Assembly: GCA_037179515.1 (NCBI GenBank)
Contig: JAXCGZ010022671.1
Location: 1-64,000, forward strand
Origin: Halocaridina rubra
Taxonomy: Eukaryota; Arthropoda; Malacostraca; Decapoda; Atyidae
Direction: 5' to 3'
Length of the DNA: 64,000 nt
The notes below the pieces were generated by a model. That model had not been told where the DNA came from. It saw only the letters and a program-made list of their open reading frames with translations, and did not search any database. The position numbers and the translations under genes are program-made. The first letter of the stretch is position 1; each line of letters opens with the position of its first letter. Shown here piece by piece: positions 1-12,562 of the stretch.

Positions 1-1990
1 AGCCTGGGAAGATAGATTGCTGCATACCTGACACCAAAATAGGTGTAATGCATGCCAGAGATAAATGGTCCAATAATGAGTTTAAGAGAGCTAAGAATTG
101 GAGAGACATATGAAGGAAAAGTTAAAGGAGGAGAAAAAACAAGCAAAAAATGATTGCCTGAGTAAAGGAGAGAGATTGTGTAAGGCATACACCAGGAAGG
201 TTAAAGAAAATCTCAAGCTTTTCCACAGCTTAAGCAAAGGAAAACTGAAGGTAAATGAAGAGGTTTTAAAGCTTAAGAGAGCAGACGAAAACATAGCGGA
301 GATGGATGAGGAGATCTGCAAAGAAATGAACAAGGAGTTACTGTCAGTAATTACAGTAGAAAATATCCCACCCCCTCAGATTGAAGAGATAGAAACTCAT
401 AGGGCAGTATTAGAGAACATCATCTTTTCAGCCACAGAAGTATGCAAAGCACTGATAGAGATAGATATCTATAAAGTAACAGGTCCTGGTTATATATCTC
501 CTTATGTACTTATTAAATGCGCTAATTCAATATCAGTGGCACTTAGTATCATATTCAAAAAGTTTCTGGAGTCTGGGGAGATTCCATGATGCTGGAAACA
601 AGCGAATGTGATACCTATTTTCAGAGAGGGAAGGAGGGATACAGCTCTAAACAATAGACCTGTTTCCTTGGCCAGCATACTTTGCAAAGTTATAGAGAAA
701 CTACAAAGGAAACATATCTCTCTTCACTTGGAATAATTCAACTTTTTGTCAGTGAGACAACATGGCTTCAGAAAAGGTAGATCAACAGTAACAAACTTAT
801 TAGAATTTTATGATGAGGTAAGCCGAATCTTAAAGGAAAGAGAGGGCTGGGCAGATGGCATACTCCTAGACTTTCAGAAAGCATTTGACACTATCCTGCA
901 TAGGAGACTTATTAAGAAGCTGCAAACAATGGCAAGAACAGGTGGAAATGTCTTGGAATGTTTAGAATAATACTTAGAAGGAAGGGAACAGAGGGTTAGA
1001 GTAAGACACTCAGTGTCTGAATGAAGAAGTGTTAGTAGTGGAGTTCCACAGGGTATAGATAAAGGGCCACTTTTGTTCCTTGTATATGTAAATGACCTAC
1101 CAGAGTCTGTAAATTCATTCATGAATATGTTACAGATGATGCAAAAATTGGGAAAAAAGTAAGAAAAAAGAAGAATGGTAGAAAACTTCAGGAAGATCTA
1201 AATAGTCTGCATGAGTGGTCAGAAGAGTGGCTAATAAAATTCAATCCTTCAATTTGTAAGGTAATGAGAATGGTATAAGTGTAAGAAGGCCCAAACTTGG
1301 CTACTCGGTGGCAGGAGTAGAACTTCAAGAGACAGAGAATGTGACAGATCTAGAAGTAAACATACTGGGCAATTTGTCTCAAGAAATGCATATACATGGC
1401 ATAATAAGGGCAGCATATGCTTTGTTAGCAATGTAAGGGCAGCCTTCAAACACATAGACAAGGAAATGTTCATAAATATTCATGTAACCTATGTGAGGCC
1501 AAAACTTGAATATGCAGCCCCCTTTTGGAATCCGCACTTGAAAAATCACGTAGTTAAGTTAGAAAAAAGTTCAAAGACATGCCATGAAACTGGTGTCAGT
1601 AATACGTAATCTCAGTTATGATGAGAGGCTGAGGGAGTTAGACTTACCATCACTCGAAGCTAGAAGATTGAGGGGGATATGGTGACAGTCTTTAAGTTCC
1701 TTCATGGTTATGATAGAGGGGATAGGGATCGATATTTTGATATGGCTGACACTTGAACTGGAGGTCATAATTTGAAGCTTCTTAAGATAACTTCTTTGCA
1801 TGATGTAAGGAAGTACTTTTTTAGTGTAAGTGTAGTTGATAATTGGAATTGGCTAAGCGAGGAGGTAGTTAATGCTAACTCAATCCATATTTTTTAGGAC
1901 AGGTATGATAAGTATCACTAAGTAGAAAATGGAAGCGATCAGGAGACGGGAAGATACGAGCTTTGGGCTCTTTCCCGTAAGCACAATAAG

Positions 1991-1995
<5 letters not shown>
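1..1995 (+). mobile_element. CR1-like LINE, decayed copy (5' end outside the window)
   Basis: A non-LTR retrotransposon reverse transcriptase broken by stops and frameshifts. Frame pieces at 98-589 and 746-970 carry the linker before RT, then QHGFRKGRST and FLDFQKAFDT-type RT blocks. The block that should hold the catalytic FADD has lost a base near 1130 (it reads atgttacagatgat). The C-terminal part runs to about 1920 and matches the better copies at 42360-43865 and 43886-44560 on the opposite strand. The copy ends with a GGTAATCACAATTA-type repeat at about 1991-2020, the family's 3' signature. The RT blocks and the C-terminal half resemble CR1/Jockey-group LINEs; the clade is an inference. 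It cannot encode a working protein. Confidence 0.8.
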
Positions 1996-3747
<1,752 letters not shown>

Positions 3748-4075
3748 TATGATTGTTGTTCGTTGATGTTCTCCCTTGAGGGTGAGAGGACCAATTCCAT
3801 TTTGGCCTGCAGGTGGGGTAAGATTTGTTGATTGAAGGTTTTATTCGCTATTGAGGGCGAAAGGGATTTCCTATTTTGACACGGAGGTGGGGTGAAATTT
3901 GCTTATTGCTGGTGATATTCGCTCTTGAGGGCGATCGGACTTACCTATTTTGGCCCGCAGGTGAGGTTGTGCAAAACTGTAAAGATTGTTGAAAACATAA
4001 GTGCTCAGTTGAGGATTATTGGTTTACATCAAACAATTTAATGAATTCTGTTTCGGTGGTGAAAGTGAGTTATTA
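3748..4075 (-). mobile_element. I-type LINE 3' UTR with tandem hairpin repeats
   Basis: The continuation of the LINE at 6189-12550 beyond the inserted solo LTR. The same sequence is uninterrupted in the fragment at 56078-56868, which shows the two pieces were once adjacent. It contains three units of about 75 bp near 3764, 3838 and 3912. Each carries a small inverted repeat such as ttcgc...gcgaa or tctc...gaga around a TTGAGG loop. No ORF. Confidence 0.75.
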
Positions 4076-4080
4076 CATAG
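4076..4080. repeat. Target-site duplication (left) of solo LTR
   Basis: CATAG immediately precedes the LTR. The identical CATAG follows it at 6184-6188. Five base pairs is the usual duplication size for Ty3/gypsy integrases. Confidence 0.85.
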
Positions 4081-6183
4081 TGTTGGGGAGATGGTAGAGT
4101 GTTGCTAAGTATCTGTTTTACTAAGGGGAATGAAAGTACTGAGCTCGATTAAGAGCTCACAAACAGACAGGACAGATATTTGTACTTGAACACCTCATCA
4201 GTTATACCATTAATCGGTTAAATGAAACTCAGAATTCAACTTTCTTTTAATTTTGGAAATGCAATGACATTAAAAGAATTGAAATAAATTTCTCAAATTA
4301 AATTTTATGAAATGCTGCCTTGAATCACGGAGGTGGTGAGCACGATTTCGTTTCCCGGCACCACGGATGTATGCCAAGACTTTGGCCTCAACCCGACGAT
4401 TACCTCTGTCACACAGACAGAGTAGAATAGAGGACACTGCAATTGCAGAAACAGAAAAGACACACTGTTAATAATGGGAAACTGAAAGCGTGAACACACA
4501 TATAATGAGTCTCCAATATTATTCTACAGAATGAAAATATATTGGTTATTCACAGCTAACCAGAAATATTTATTCTACCATAAGAGCATACAAAACCATT
4601 AATTCTTTTCTGGTATTAATGGAAAACAATTTATTCACAATAAATGAAGACTAAGCAAGACAAATACAGTACTGTATATATTCCTTAAATTGTGGGCAGC
4701 CACAAACGTTGCAATGCTTATTACTGCTTTGCAATTAGTATGGTAAAACACTCTATTTACAATAAAGGAAGAATCTGCGAGATAAATACAGTATTAATTC
4801 ATTTTTGGTTATCAAGAACTGTTTGCAATGAAAAAAAGGGTGCAAAACCACCTTCTGAAGTATTTGCAACTTATAACTCAAAACACTTTATCCTCAACCT
4901 ATGAAGAATCAGCAAGATAAATACAGTATGCATTCATTAAATTGTGGTTAACAGGAAATATTTGCAAAGCCAACAGGATAAAATTACCTTTTAATTATTT
5001 GCAGTTTATAGCATAAAACAATTTAGCTAAATGATTAATTATTTGCAATTTATATAGCAAATAGCTTTATTCACGAGTTTTTGATGTAAAACACTTTATT
5101 TACGATGATAGAAAGAGGTGAAATGAAATTAGAATTTATTAGGGGAAGGGATAGATTTTTACGGGCTCATAACCAGTCTTCAGAGGATGAGATTTTCGTT
5201 TATCACATTCAATGAAAAGAAACTTCTTGGCAATGTATATCAGCTGTAATTTCCAGGTTAAGGAATTAACATTGGCAAGTGAGATTCCAGTTTGGTAATC
5301 TACAAAATTTCGTTTGTATGGGAATGGTATATGAGAAAAATTTCGTAGGATTTAACCAGTAACGAATGTAACTAATTCTCGAAAAACTAATTTGCTTGAC
5401 CCACGAGCTTTACCATACACTATCCCTCACCTTGTTGTGCCAGATGAATTCCTGTGAAGATGCCACGTAAATAAGGCTTGAAATAAGCTTGACTGCTGAG
5501 GCGAGATGCTGCCTCTGGGATGTTTGGCCACCAAATGAGGACACTTCATTGTCCTGTCCCTCCTGGTGACGCTCTGTAGGATATATTTCTAGAGCAGTAA
5601 CTGGCTCTTATATCATTTATGGACTACTAAAGTGTGGTCCCTGGCAGGCAATTATAGCAGAGATGCACGGGAGAGACAGTGTTTTAGGTGCAACAATTGG
5701 AAGTAAATAAAACAAAACGAGAATAATAATGGCAAGTTTGGTTACTGGTAAACAATCTCTAGAACGTTCTTTGCTTGTAGGAGACGGAATTCAAGTACTC
5801 AAATAATAAAGAAGCTACTGATATATATCTAGACAGGCTAATGACAAAACAGCAAGGTCAAATTTATAATAAAATTATCAGCAAGAACAATTTTTATAAT
5901 AAGAAAATTGTAAACAAAACGTATCTGATGGGTTCGCTGAAGAGGTGGAAAAGTAGGAGCAGCCTTTATATCGGGACTCTGCTTCTACACGTACAAGAAT
6001 AGTAAATAAGATATATTTAAAATTAGCTATAAGCTAAGATATAAATTGCAAATAATCATAATCTGCAAAAGTCAAGAAGTGGGAATTATTTTTATTTAGT
6101 TAGAAATATGACAGTTAAGTTACTAAATTACTAATAAGGCATCTAACAGCCTCTGGTGACTTTGAGCAAAACACTCTGTCACA
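4081..6183 (-). mobile_element. Solo LTR of the Gmr1-like retrotransposon
   Basis: A 2.1-kb LTR reading TGTGACAG...CCAACA-type ends on the minus strand. It is homologous along its length to the LTRs at 12563-14695 (inverted), 49508-51482 and 54688-57573. No gag or pol lies next to it, and perfect CATAG duplications flank it. This is therefore a solo LTR left by LTR-LTR recombination after insertion into an I-type LINE 3' UTR. The short ORFs inside are not shared between copies and are not genes. Confidence 0.85.
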
Positions 6184-6188
6184 CATAG
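6184..6188. repeat. Target-site duplication (right) of solo LTR
   Basis: CATAG, identical to 4076-4080. Together they define the insertion exactly. Confidence 0.85.
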
Positions 6189-6286
6189 GTTTCTTGGTGG
6201 ACGGTATAAACTGATGATATTCAGTAGAATGTTCATGTAGTTGTTTGTTGCTAGTCTGATTATGGAGCTAGAAACCTGAAGGGCAT

Positions 6287-7220
6287 TTAGATCTTCGCTG
6301 GATGTTGCGGGGGGCACCAGTTTTCTGTCAAATTTCTGAAAAGGAATCGCATTCGAGGATGTAGTGGAGTAGTGGATGTGGTGAGGCTAGGTGGCAGAAG
6401 GTGCATTGCTTGATGATACCATCCCCTATTCGCCAGGTGCACCTGTACCCGAGTCTCAGATGGTACACATTGATCGCCGTGCTTCATCAAAGGTTCTTAG
6501 GCAGGGTGATTTGCTGAAGATCAGTGGTGGCTTTGTACCACCAGGAGGAGGGGGAGCCAATGTCAGTGCACTGGTTGTTTAGTTATTATGACGTTAAAGA
6601 GTGACTTGGTGGCTTTGGCTTTTATCTGTTGAATCCCAGGAGGCAGAGATATATGGATTTCTGCTCTAAGAGTGGCTTGTTTGGTGGCTTGATTGGCTTC
6701 CTCATTTCCCTTGATGCCTACGTAGCTGGGAACCAGACAAGAGTGATGGCTTTTCCAAGGCTGGTTGTCCTGTGGTAGTGGCTGAGAATGGTGGTGATGA
6801 TACGTACATTGTCTTTGATGAGTGGCTTCTTGATGGCCTGTAAGGCACCTTTAGAGTCAGAGAGAATTAGGGTATGGTCAGCTCATTGCTGGGTGAAGAA
6901 GTTGAGGACATTGGCTATGGCAACAAGCTCAGTCTGGAGCGATGAGCAGGAGTTTGACAGGCTCCAGGATTGGACGTGGTTTCCGGTGGTGAAGGCAGCA
7001 GCTGAGGATCCAGTTTCTTAATTTACTGAGCCGTCAGTGTAGAAGACTTGAGAGTTCCGCCTGCTCCAGCTCTGAATATTGTCCTTGTATGTGTTTTTAA
7101 GGACAAGCGGGTTTACCAAGCTTTTGGGGTTGTCAGGGAACTTGATCTTTATGTCGCGTGGTTGGTCATTCCATGGGGGTGGGCATCGGTATTCAGCAAG
7201 CGGAGTGTCCTGTATGTTGG
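6287..7220 (-). pseudogene. LINE ORF2 RNase H domain and C-terminus
   Basis: Reading the minus strand through several stops gives an RNase H1-like fold. FYTDGS supplies the first acidic residue, LQTELVAI the conserved Glu, and LILSDSKGAL the next Asp; this is the DEDD pattern expected to degrade the RNA strand during reverse transcription. A conserved C-terminal stretch (PPGIQQIKAKATKS) follows, then the end near 6287. The homologous stretch at 56078-56450 is on the plus strand. The frame is interrupted at several points, so this is a relic. Confidence 0.7.
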
Positions 7221-9096
7221 CTAGGATGTCCTCCCTGACTGGCAGTGCTTGCAGGCCAGCACAGTCCTTGGCTGCCCATGTTCTAGGATGGTGTCGGGGT
7301 GGTGAATGAGAGCTAGCTGGATATTTGTGCCAGAGAGGCCTTTATGTTGGGCAGTGGTGGCTTTGGCCACAAAGAGGGTCAGTCTTTTCTGAGCTCTGAG
7401 TTTGAGTGGCATGAGTCCCGATTCTGTCTGGATGTTTTCTCTCTTGGTCCACATGGGGGCTCCTAGCATGGTACGCATGGCGTTGTTTTGAATAACTTCT
7501 ATCTTGTCCCATTGTTGGACTTTTAGTAGCCAGAGTGTGGAACAAGCATAGTCTATGAGGCTGCATCTGGCTTGTACATAGAAGGTTTTGAGGTCATTAA
7601 AGGATGCACCGTCGTAGAGGCCTGACATTCGACGAAGGACCGCTTGTCGCTGGCTGCATTTGTCGTGCAAGTGTTGAATTTTAGGTCCAAAGGTTAGTTT
7701 GCCGTCGATGATTACACCCAGGTATCGGTGATTGGTAACCCAGTCCACAGGCTCGTTACATATGACCAGATTAGTGTCTGGTCTCCATTGGTGGATGGGA
7801 AGGGCCTTGGTTTTGAGGGCATTGATTTTAATTCTGAGGAAAATGGAGGCTTGGTGAATCTTGGAGAGGCAGCGCTGGGTCTTGTTGGAGCTTCTGTCAC
7901 CTATTGTGACGAGGGCAAAGTCATTCGCATAATTGAAGAGTTTGGCTCCATGTGGTAGTGCGATGTCCATGAGTTTATCCATGAGACAATTAAAGAGGAA
8001 GGGGCTAAGGATTCCACCTTGGGGGGTCCCATTTTTGTGGTTTTTGTAGGTGAAGTAGTGCCCTTCTTCTTTGACTCATGCACTACGGTTTTGTAGACTC
8101 TGCCTGATCCATGAGAGAAGGTTTCCTTTGATCTGCTTTTCGATGAGAGCTGAGAGTATCACTGGCACTTTGGCTAGATCAAAGCCCTTCTCTAGGTCTA
8201 GGAAAGCCATGTATTCATGGCAGTTGTTGATATATGATAGCATGGAGGCTATGCATATTGAGGTGCCTACACCAGGCTGGTAGGCAAACATGTTTTCTGG
8301 GAAGGGTGGGCATTTCCAGCGGACTGTGTTAAGTACCATCTTTTCTGCCGTCTTGCTCAGGCAGCTTAGGAGGGAGATGGGGCAAGGGTTGTCAGGGTTC
8401 TATGGTTTTGGGATGTGCTGAATGTCTACTCTGTTCCATGAGGCTGGTCTGATTCTTCATGTTTATGTTGAATTGATCAGAGAGAGCAAAGCAAGCTCCC
8501 CTCGTGGCCCTATGTTTTGAATCATTGCGTATGTCATTCTATCAGCAACTGGGGCTGTGTTCTTAGAGCTTTTGCTTACTCTTTGTAGCTCAGTCAGAGA
8601 GAAGGGGGCATCTGTTTGATCTTCAGTGTTGATTGCTCTTCTATTTCCTCTCATATTGCCGTGGTGAGGTCCTGAAGAGTTGCTCTGGTGGTGACGGGGA
8701 GCTAGTTGGAGCTTGCTCTTTCCGTGAATTTGATGGAGAGTTCTTCTGCAGCACTTTTAGGATCCCTGTGGGGGATGGTTTTAGGAGGTTTAATTTTAGC
8801 AAAGTAGTTAATGCTCCTCCACATCTGGTCCACAGTGGTGTGAGCATCTAGGGTGGAACACCACTCTAGCCATTTTTTCCTCTTAATGGTGCGTGTCTCT
8901 TCATGGACATGTTCTTTGACTGCCTGGAGAGTGCGGTAGTAGTCTTCAGTGTGACGTTTTCTGTGCATTTTCCGGATGACGTTGAGCCTGTGATTGAGTT
9001 CTTTAACTCTGTCACAGTAGTGCCATCTGTCCCGATGAGTGGTGTGCTGTGGTTTACAGAGGGGGATGGAGGAGTTTGCTGCTGCTTGCAGGGCAC
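7221..9096 (-). pseudogene. LINE ORF2 reverse transcriptase region
   Basis: RT blocks in order on the minus strand: FLDLEKGFDLA near 8200, GTPQGGILSPFLFN near 8020, then NYANDFALV near 7925. The last should be YADD. The codon at 7923-7925 reads AAT, so the first catalytic Asp is Asn and polymerase activity would be lost. The longest intact stretch is 7221-7982, covering the palm, thumb and a following domain ending in ACKHCQSG. The N-terminal part (8463-9096) is in broken frames. The family normally reverse-transcribes its own RNA at a nicked target. Confidence 0.75.
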
Positions 9097-9298
9097 TGAC
9101 TAGCTCGGCCTCTGCTTGGTCGATGTCTTCGGATGGTGTGTAGGCTGAAAACCATTTGCTGAGGTGCTCCTGAAATCTGCCCCAGTTGGCCTTCTTGAAA
9201 TTCCATCGAGGGAGAGGAGCAGGGATTTGGAAGATTTCAGGAATTGGCAGTGTGAGATGGATCCCGTAGTGGTCGCTTGTGATCAGGGAATGAACTCT

Positions 9299-9886
9299 TC
9301 ATGTGGCGTATTGCCTTAGGGAGTTGGAGACAAAGGTGAGGTCCAGTATTCCACCTCTGTCATGAGTTGGCTCATAATTGTTGAGAAGGGAGACATCTTC
9401 TTGGTCATCCAGCAGGTTCATGATGTGTCTGTCTGCAGCACAGGGGCGCTCATACCTGAATCTTGGATGGTCCGCATTGAAGTCGCCTCCTATTACCAAG
9501 TCATGATGACTGGCTAGCCTGAAGAGGGTAGTCAGGTCTAAGCCACCATTGTGTTGTCTGTAAATGTTGTCGAGATCTATGCAGCTGCCCTGAAGTTTGA
9601 TGTTAACAGCAAGAATGTGGACATCTTTGCCGCAGAAGACTGGTCGGGTTATTTCCTTGGCTAACAAGTTTTTCTTGATGAAGGTGGCACTGCCTCTGTT
9701 CTCCCCTGGAAACGAGTGTTGGTAGAATCCTTTGTATCCTGAGATTTTTGGAGTGTTTTGCTCTTTGCACAGGGTTTCTTGAACTATGATGACATCTATG
9801 TTGTCAGCCTTGACAATTCCTTCAAGATGTTGTACCTTGTGTCTGAGACCCTGGGCGTTCCAGTGTAGGATCCCAATATTAGACAT
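9299..9886 (-). pseudogene. LINE ORF2 APE-like endonuclease domain
   Basis: 195 residues starting MSNIGILHWNAQGL, the usual start of an apurinic-endonuclease-like domain. Next come VIIVQETL (catalytic Glu), the central VIGGDFNADH block, and GGILDLTFVSN near the end. The expected terminal SDH block is disrupted by a stop at 9299. This domain nicks target DNA to prime reverse transcription. It is probably the N-terminus of ORF2, because ORF1 ends about 300 bp upstream. Confidence 0.8.
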
Positions 9887-10189
9887 CTTGATGATTTAAG
9901 GAGATGGAGGTGGAAGGAGTGGAGGTTTGTTGAGGCTGGCAGTGGGTTCTGAAGATGAGGGCTTGGCCGATGACGGAATGGGCTACTTTGATGACTTGAT
10001 TGTAGGCATCTTGAGGAAAGGCGTTGGTTCCGAGAAGTCGAACGGCTGCCAGTATGGCCTTAGTAAGAAGGTTGGTGAGCTCATTAACTGTGAAGAGGAT
10101 TTGTTGTTGGGAAGAGGAGGCAGAGGAAGGTGTCTGGATAGGCTGTTGAGGTGTAGGGGTATGGGATTTAAGATTGGGGTCCCAGGATT

Positions 10190-11386
10190 TAAGTCTGGGG
10201 TCCCGGAACCTGGTGTGGTGAGTGGGTGTGTGTGTGGTCTGAGTGTTGCATGTGACTGTATTGCATGTTTGAGTGTTGCATGGGGTGGAGGTGTTGGTGT
10301 GAGTGTTGCGTGAGGGGATGGTGCGAGTGTGAGCGTTGTTTGGGGGGATGGTAGGAGTGTGTGTTGTGTGATGGGGTGGGTGGAGTTGGTGTAGGGGTGG
10401 GAACTGTAGGTGTGATCTGTGTGTCAGGAGCCGGGTTAGTGTTGTGTGGTGGGTTTTGGGTGGGGAGGTTGGGTCTGAGTGGGGCAGGAAGGGGCCTTTG
10501 CCAAGGATTAGAGGTGGGGGAGGAGGAGGGGTTGAAGTTGGAGGTGGTGTGATTGGTGGCGCAGGCAGAGGGAGGGACTCTTTGAGGAATCCTCTTCAGC
10601 CCTTTTTGGTTCAGCGGATGTTCCATGCGTGATGGATTCCCTTACAGTTTGGGCACTTGGCAACTGTTGTTTCTTTGGCCTTGAAAAATGTTGAGGCAGC
10701 GGTCAGTGGAATGTCCCCCACTGCAGATTGCACATCTCTCTCTTGGAGATGGCAAGTATTTCTATGGTGCCCAAATTTTTGACACTGGAAGCATCTCAGT
10801 GGTTCAGGCGTGTAGTCTCTTAAGTTGAATATGCCCCAGATGCCGAGGTTTACTTGAGAAGGGCGTGGACCACAGATGTGGACCAGAGCTTGTTTGGAAG
10901 GGACAGTTTGGCCCTCTATTTTGGAGGAGCAGCTTGGTTAGCAGGTCAACTGACCAAGCAACAGGGAAGCCAATGAGGATATATTTCCTTATTTTTTGAG
11001 CAGGGTTCATCTCTGCCAAGTGAGGTGAATTGAGGTTGCGGGTCTTCTCTGCAGCTTCTACTGAGGATGGGTGGATGATAAATCACCCTGTACATTAGGA
11101 TTGATTTTGCAGCCAAACTTGGTGAGTTGGTCTTCCAACTCTCTAATTAGGTCATATGCCTCTTTAGTGGAAGGAGTTTGGACTTTAAACTTTGATATGG
11201 GCTCTCTAATAACATCGGTCTTTCGGGCTGGGGGAGGGAACTGGGGCAGCAGCACTCTCCTGGCTGCTGCCGGAGGCTGTCCTTGGCCTCTTCTTCCCCA
11301 CAACCGTCCACCCCTCTTGAGGGGGGTCGAGTTCCATTACCCCCTCTGGGGGGAGCAGGAGAAGTGGTAGAGGCCATGACTAACAA
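10190..11386 (-). pseudogene. LINE ORF1 (gag-like, CCHC zinc knuckles)
   Basis: Minus-strand gag-like protein in several frames. About 10620-10800 there is a CX2CX4HX4C knuckle (CFQCQKFGHHRNTC). A second Cys/His cluster (CAICSGGHSTDRC) follows and then a CPNCKG start of a third, the triple-knuckle layout of I/Jockey-group ORF1 proteins. They are split between frames by indels. Downstream, 10190-10550 is a Pro/Thr/His-rich low-complexity tail. The probable start is near 11386. Its role would be RNA packaging in the LINE ribonucleoprotein. Confidence 0.65.
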
Positions 11387-11399
11387 CTAGTCATGGATG

Positions 11400-12550
11400 T
11401 CCACAGATTTCACTAAGTATATTATATCACTTGCACTGTTTGCTTGTCAATTTTGTTTAATAAAATACAGGGGCCTTATGGCTGGAGCACTTCAGTTAAT
11501 TGGAATACTACAACACTTTGTCACTAAAACAGTCTTCTATCTTTCTTCCCAACTCTCGTGAAGGAGGGGAGGGTAAACAGAAAATATGCAATGGATCACC
11601 TCAGTTATAAGGCATACAACAAAGTATTCTCAGCACCAAGTGGTCTTTTTATTTCTCTTCTAAGCTCTCTTTAGAGAGGGAAAAGCAAACAGAAAAATAA
11701 ATGCAAAATGAAAATTTGAACACTTTCTATAGAATTATGGAACACACAATAAAGTGTGTTCAACTAAACCAGAACAAAACAAAAGCACAAAAAAAAACAA
11801 AGCAAAACAAAGGCAATCTCTTTGTTTCTCTCTCTGGCTCTCTTGATAGAGGAAGAAAAGAAAACAGAGATACTTAGGTTCGCTTTTTCTTTGTAGAAAC
11901 TTCCACTTCTGATCAGGGAAGTAGTGAAGGAGGTGAAATTAACTTCACTGGTAGGAAGAGACTTCAACTACCTATTGCAAAGAGATAAAAACAAGGTAGA
12001 AACTTGAACACTTTTTATTTCTCTGTCTCTTGCCAACTCTTATAAAAGAGAGAGAAGAGCAGGCAGAAATATTTAGGGTTATAGAACACACACAGTCACT
12101 TGTTTTCACTAAAACAAAAACGGGAACACACAAAAAAAAAACCCAATCTTTCTGTTTCTTTCTCTGGCTCTCGTGAGAGAGGAAGAAAAGAAAACAGTGA
12201 TACTTAGGTTCGTTTTTTTTTTTTTTTTAAACTTTCACTTCAGATCAGGGAAGTAGTGGAGGAGGAGGATATCATTTCACTGGTAGGAAGAGGCTTCAAC
12301 TACCTATTGCAAAAGAGATAAAAAACAAAGTAGAAACTTGAACACTTTCTATTTCTCTTTCCCTTCCCAACTCTTAAAAAAGAGAGAGAAGAGCAGGCAG
12401 ATATATTTAGGGCTATAGAACACACACAGTCACTTGTTTTCACTAAAACAGAAAAGGAAACACAAATGGAATCACAAAAAAATAAAAACAAAAGCAAACA
12501 ACAACAATCTTTCTGTTCTCTCTTTGGCCCTTGTGAAAGAGTGGTGTGTG
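11400..12550 (-). repeat. Tandem ~330-bp monomers upstream of LINE ORF1
   Basis: The phrase cttcaactacctattgcaaa occurs at 11964 and again near 12295. The flanking sequence repeats with it: tctctttg...aagagagagaagagcaggc, acacacacagtcacttgttttcac, and a poly-pyrimidine/A run. There are about two full units plus a partial unit before 11960. The block lies directly 5' of ORF1 on the minus strand, so it looks like a repeated LINE 5' UTR/promoter. No coding potential is seen. Confidence 0.6.
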
Positions 12551-12562
12551 TGTGTGTGTGTG

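Larger units (their letters stand above)
6189..12550 (-). mobile_element. I-type LINE with RNase H, near full length but defective
   Basis: On the minus strand the order is 5' UTR repeats (about 11400-12550), ORF1 with CCHC knuckles (about 10190-11386), and ORF2 with endonuclease, RT and RNase H (about 6287-9886). The 3' UTR follows, starting at 6286 and continuing after the solo LTR at 4075-3748. The RNase H domain and APE-type endonuclease fit the I group of LINEs. A second 3' fragment of the same family sits at 56078-56868. Many stops and frameshifts break both ORFs. The 3' end lies inside the PLE tail, so I infer the LINE landed in that PLE. Confidence 0.8.

Noticed and set aside
3748..4075. 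CRISPR-like look of short repeats with spacers
   Set aside because: Three imperfect ~75-bp units inside a LINE 3' UTR in a eukaryotic genome, found again in another copy of the LINE; no cas genes.
8903..9103. Plus-strand ORFs across 6.3-9.1 kb
   Set aside because: Antisense to LINE ORF2, which carries RT and RNase H motifs on the minus strand.
10189..10626. Pro/Thr/His-rich 145-codon ORF
   Set aside because: Low-complexity tail of LINE ORF1 in a shifted frame; not an independent gene.
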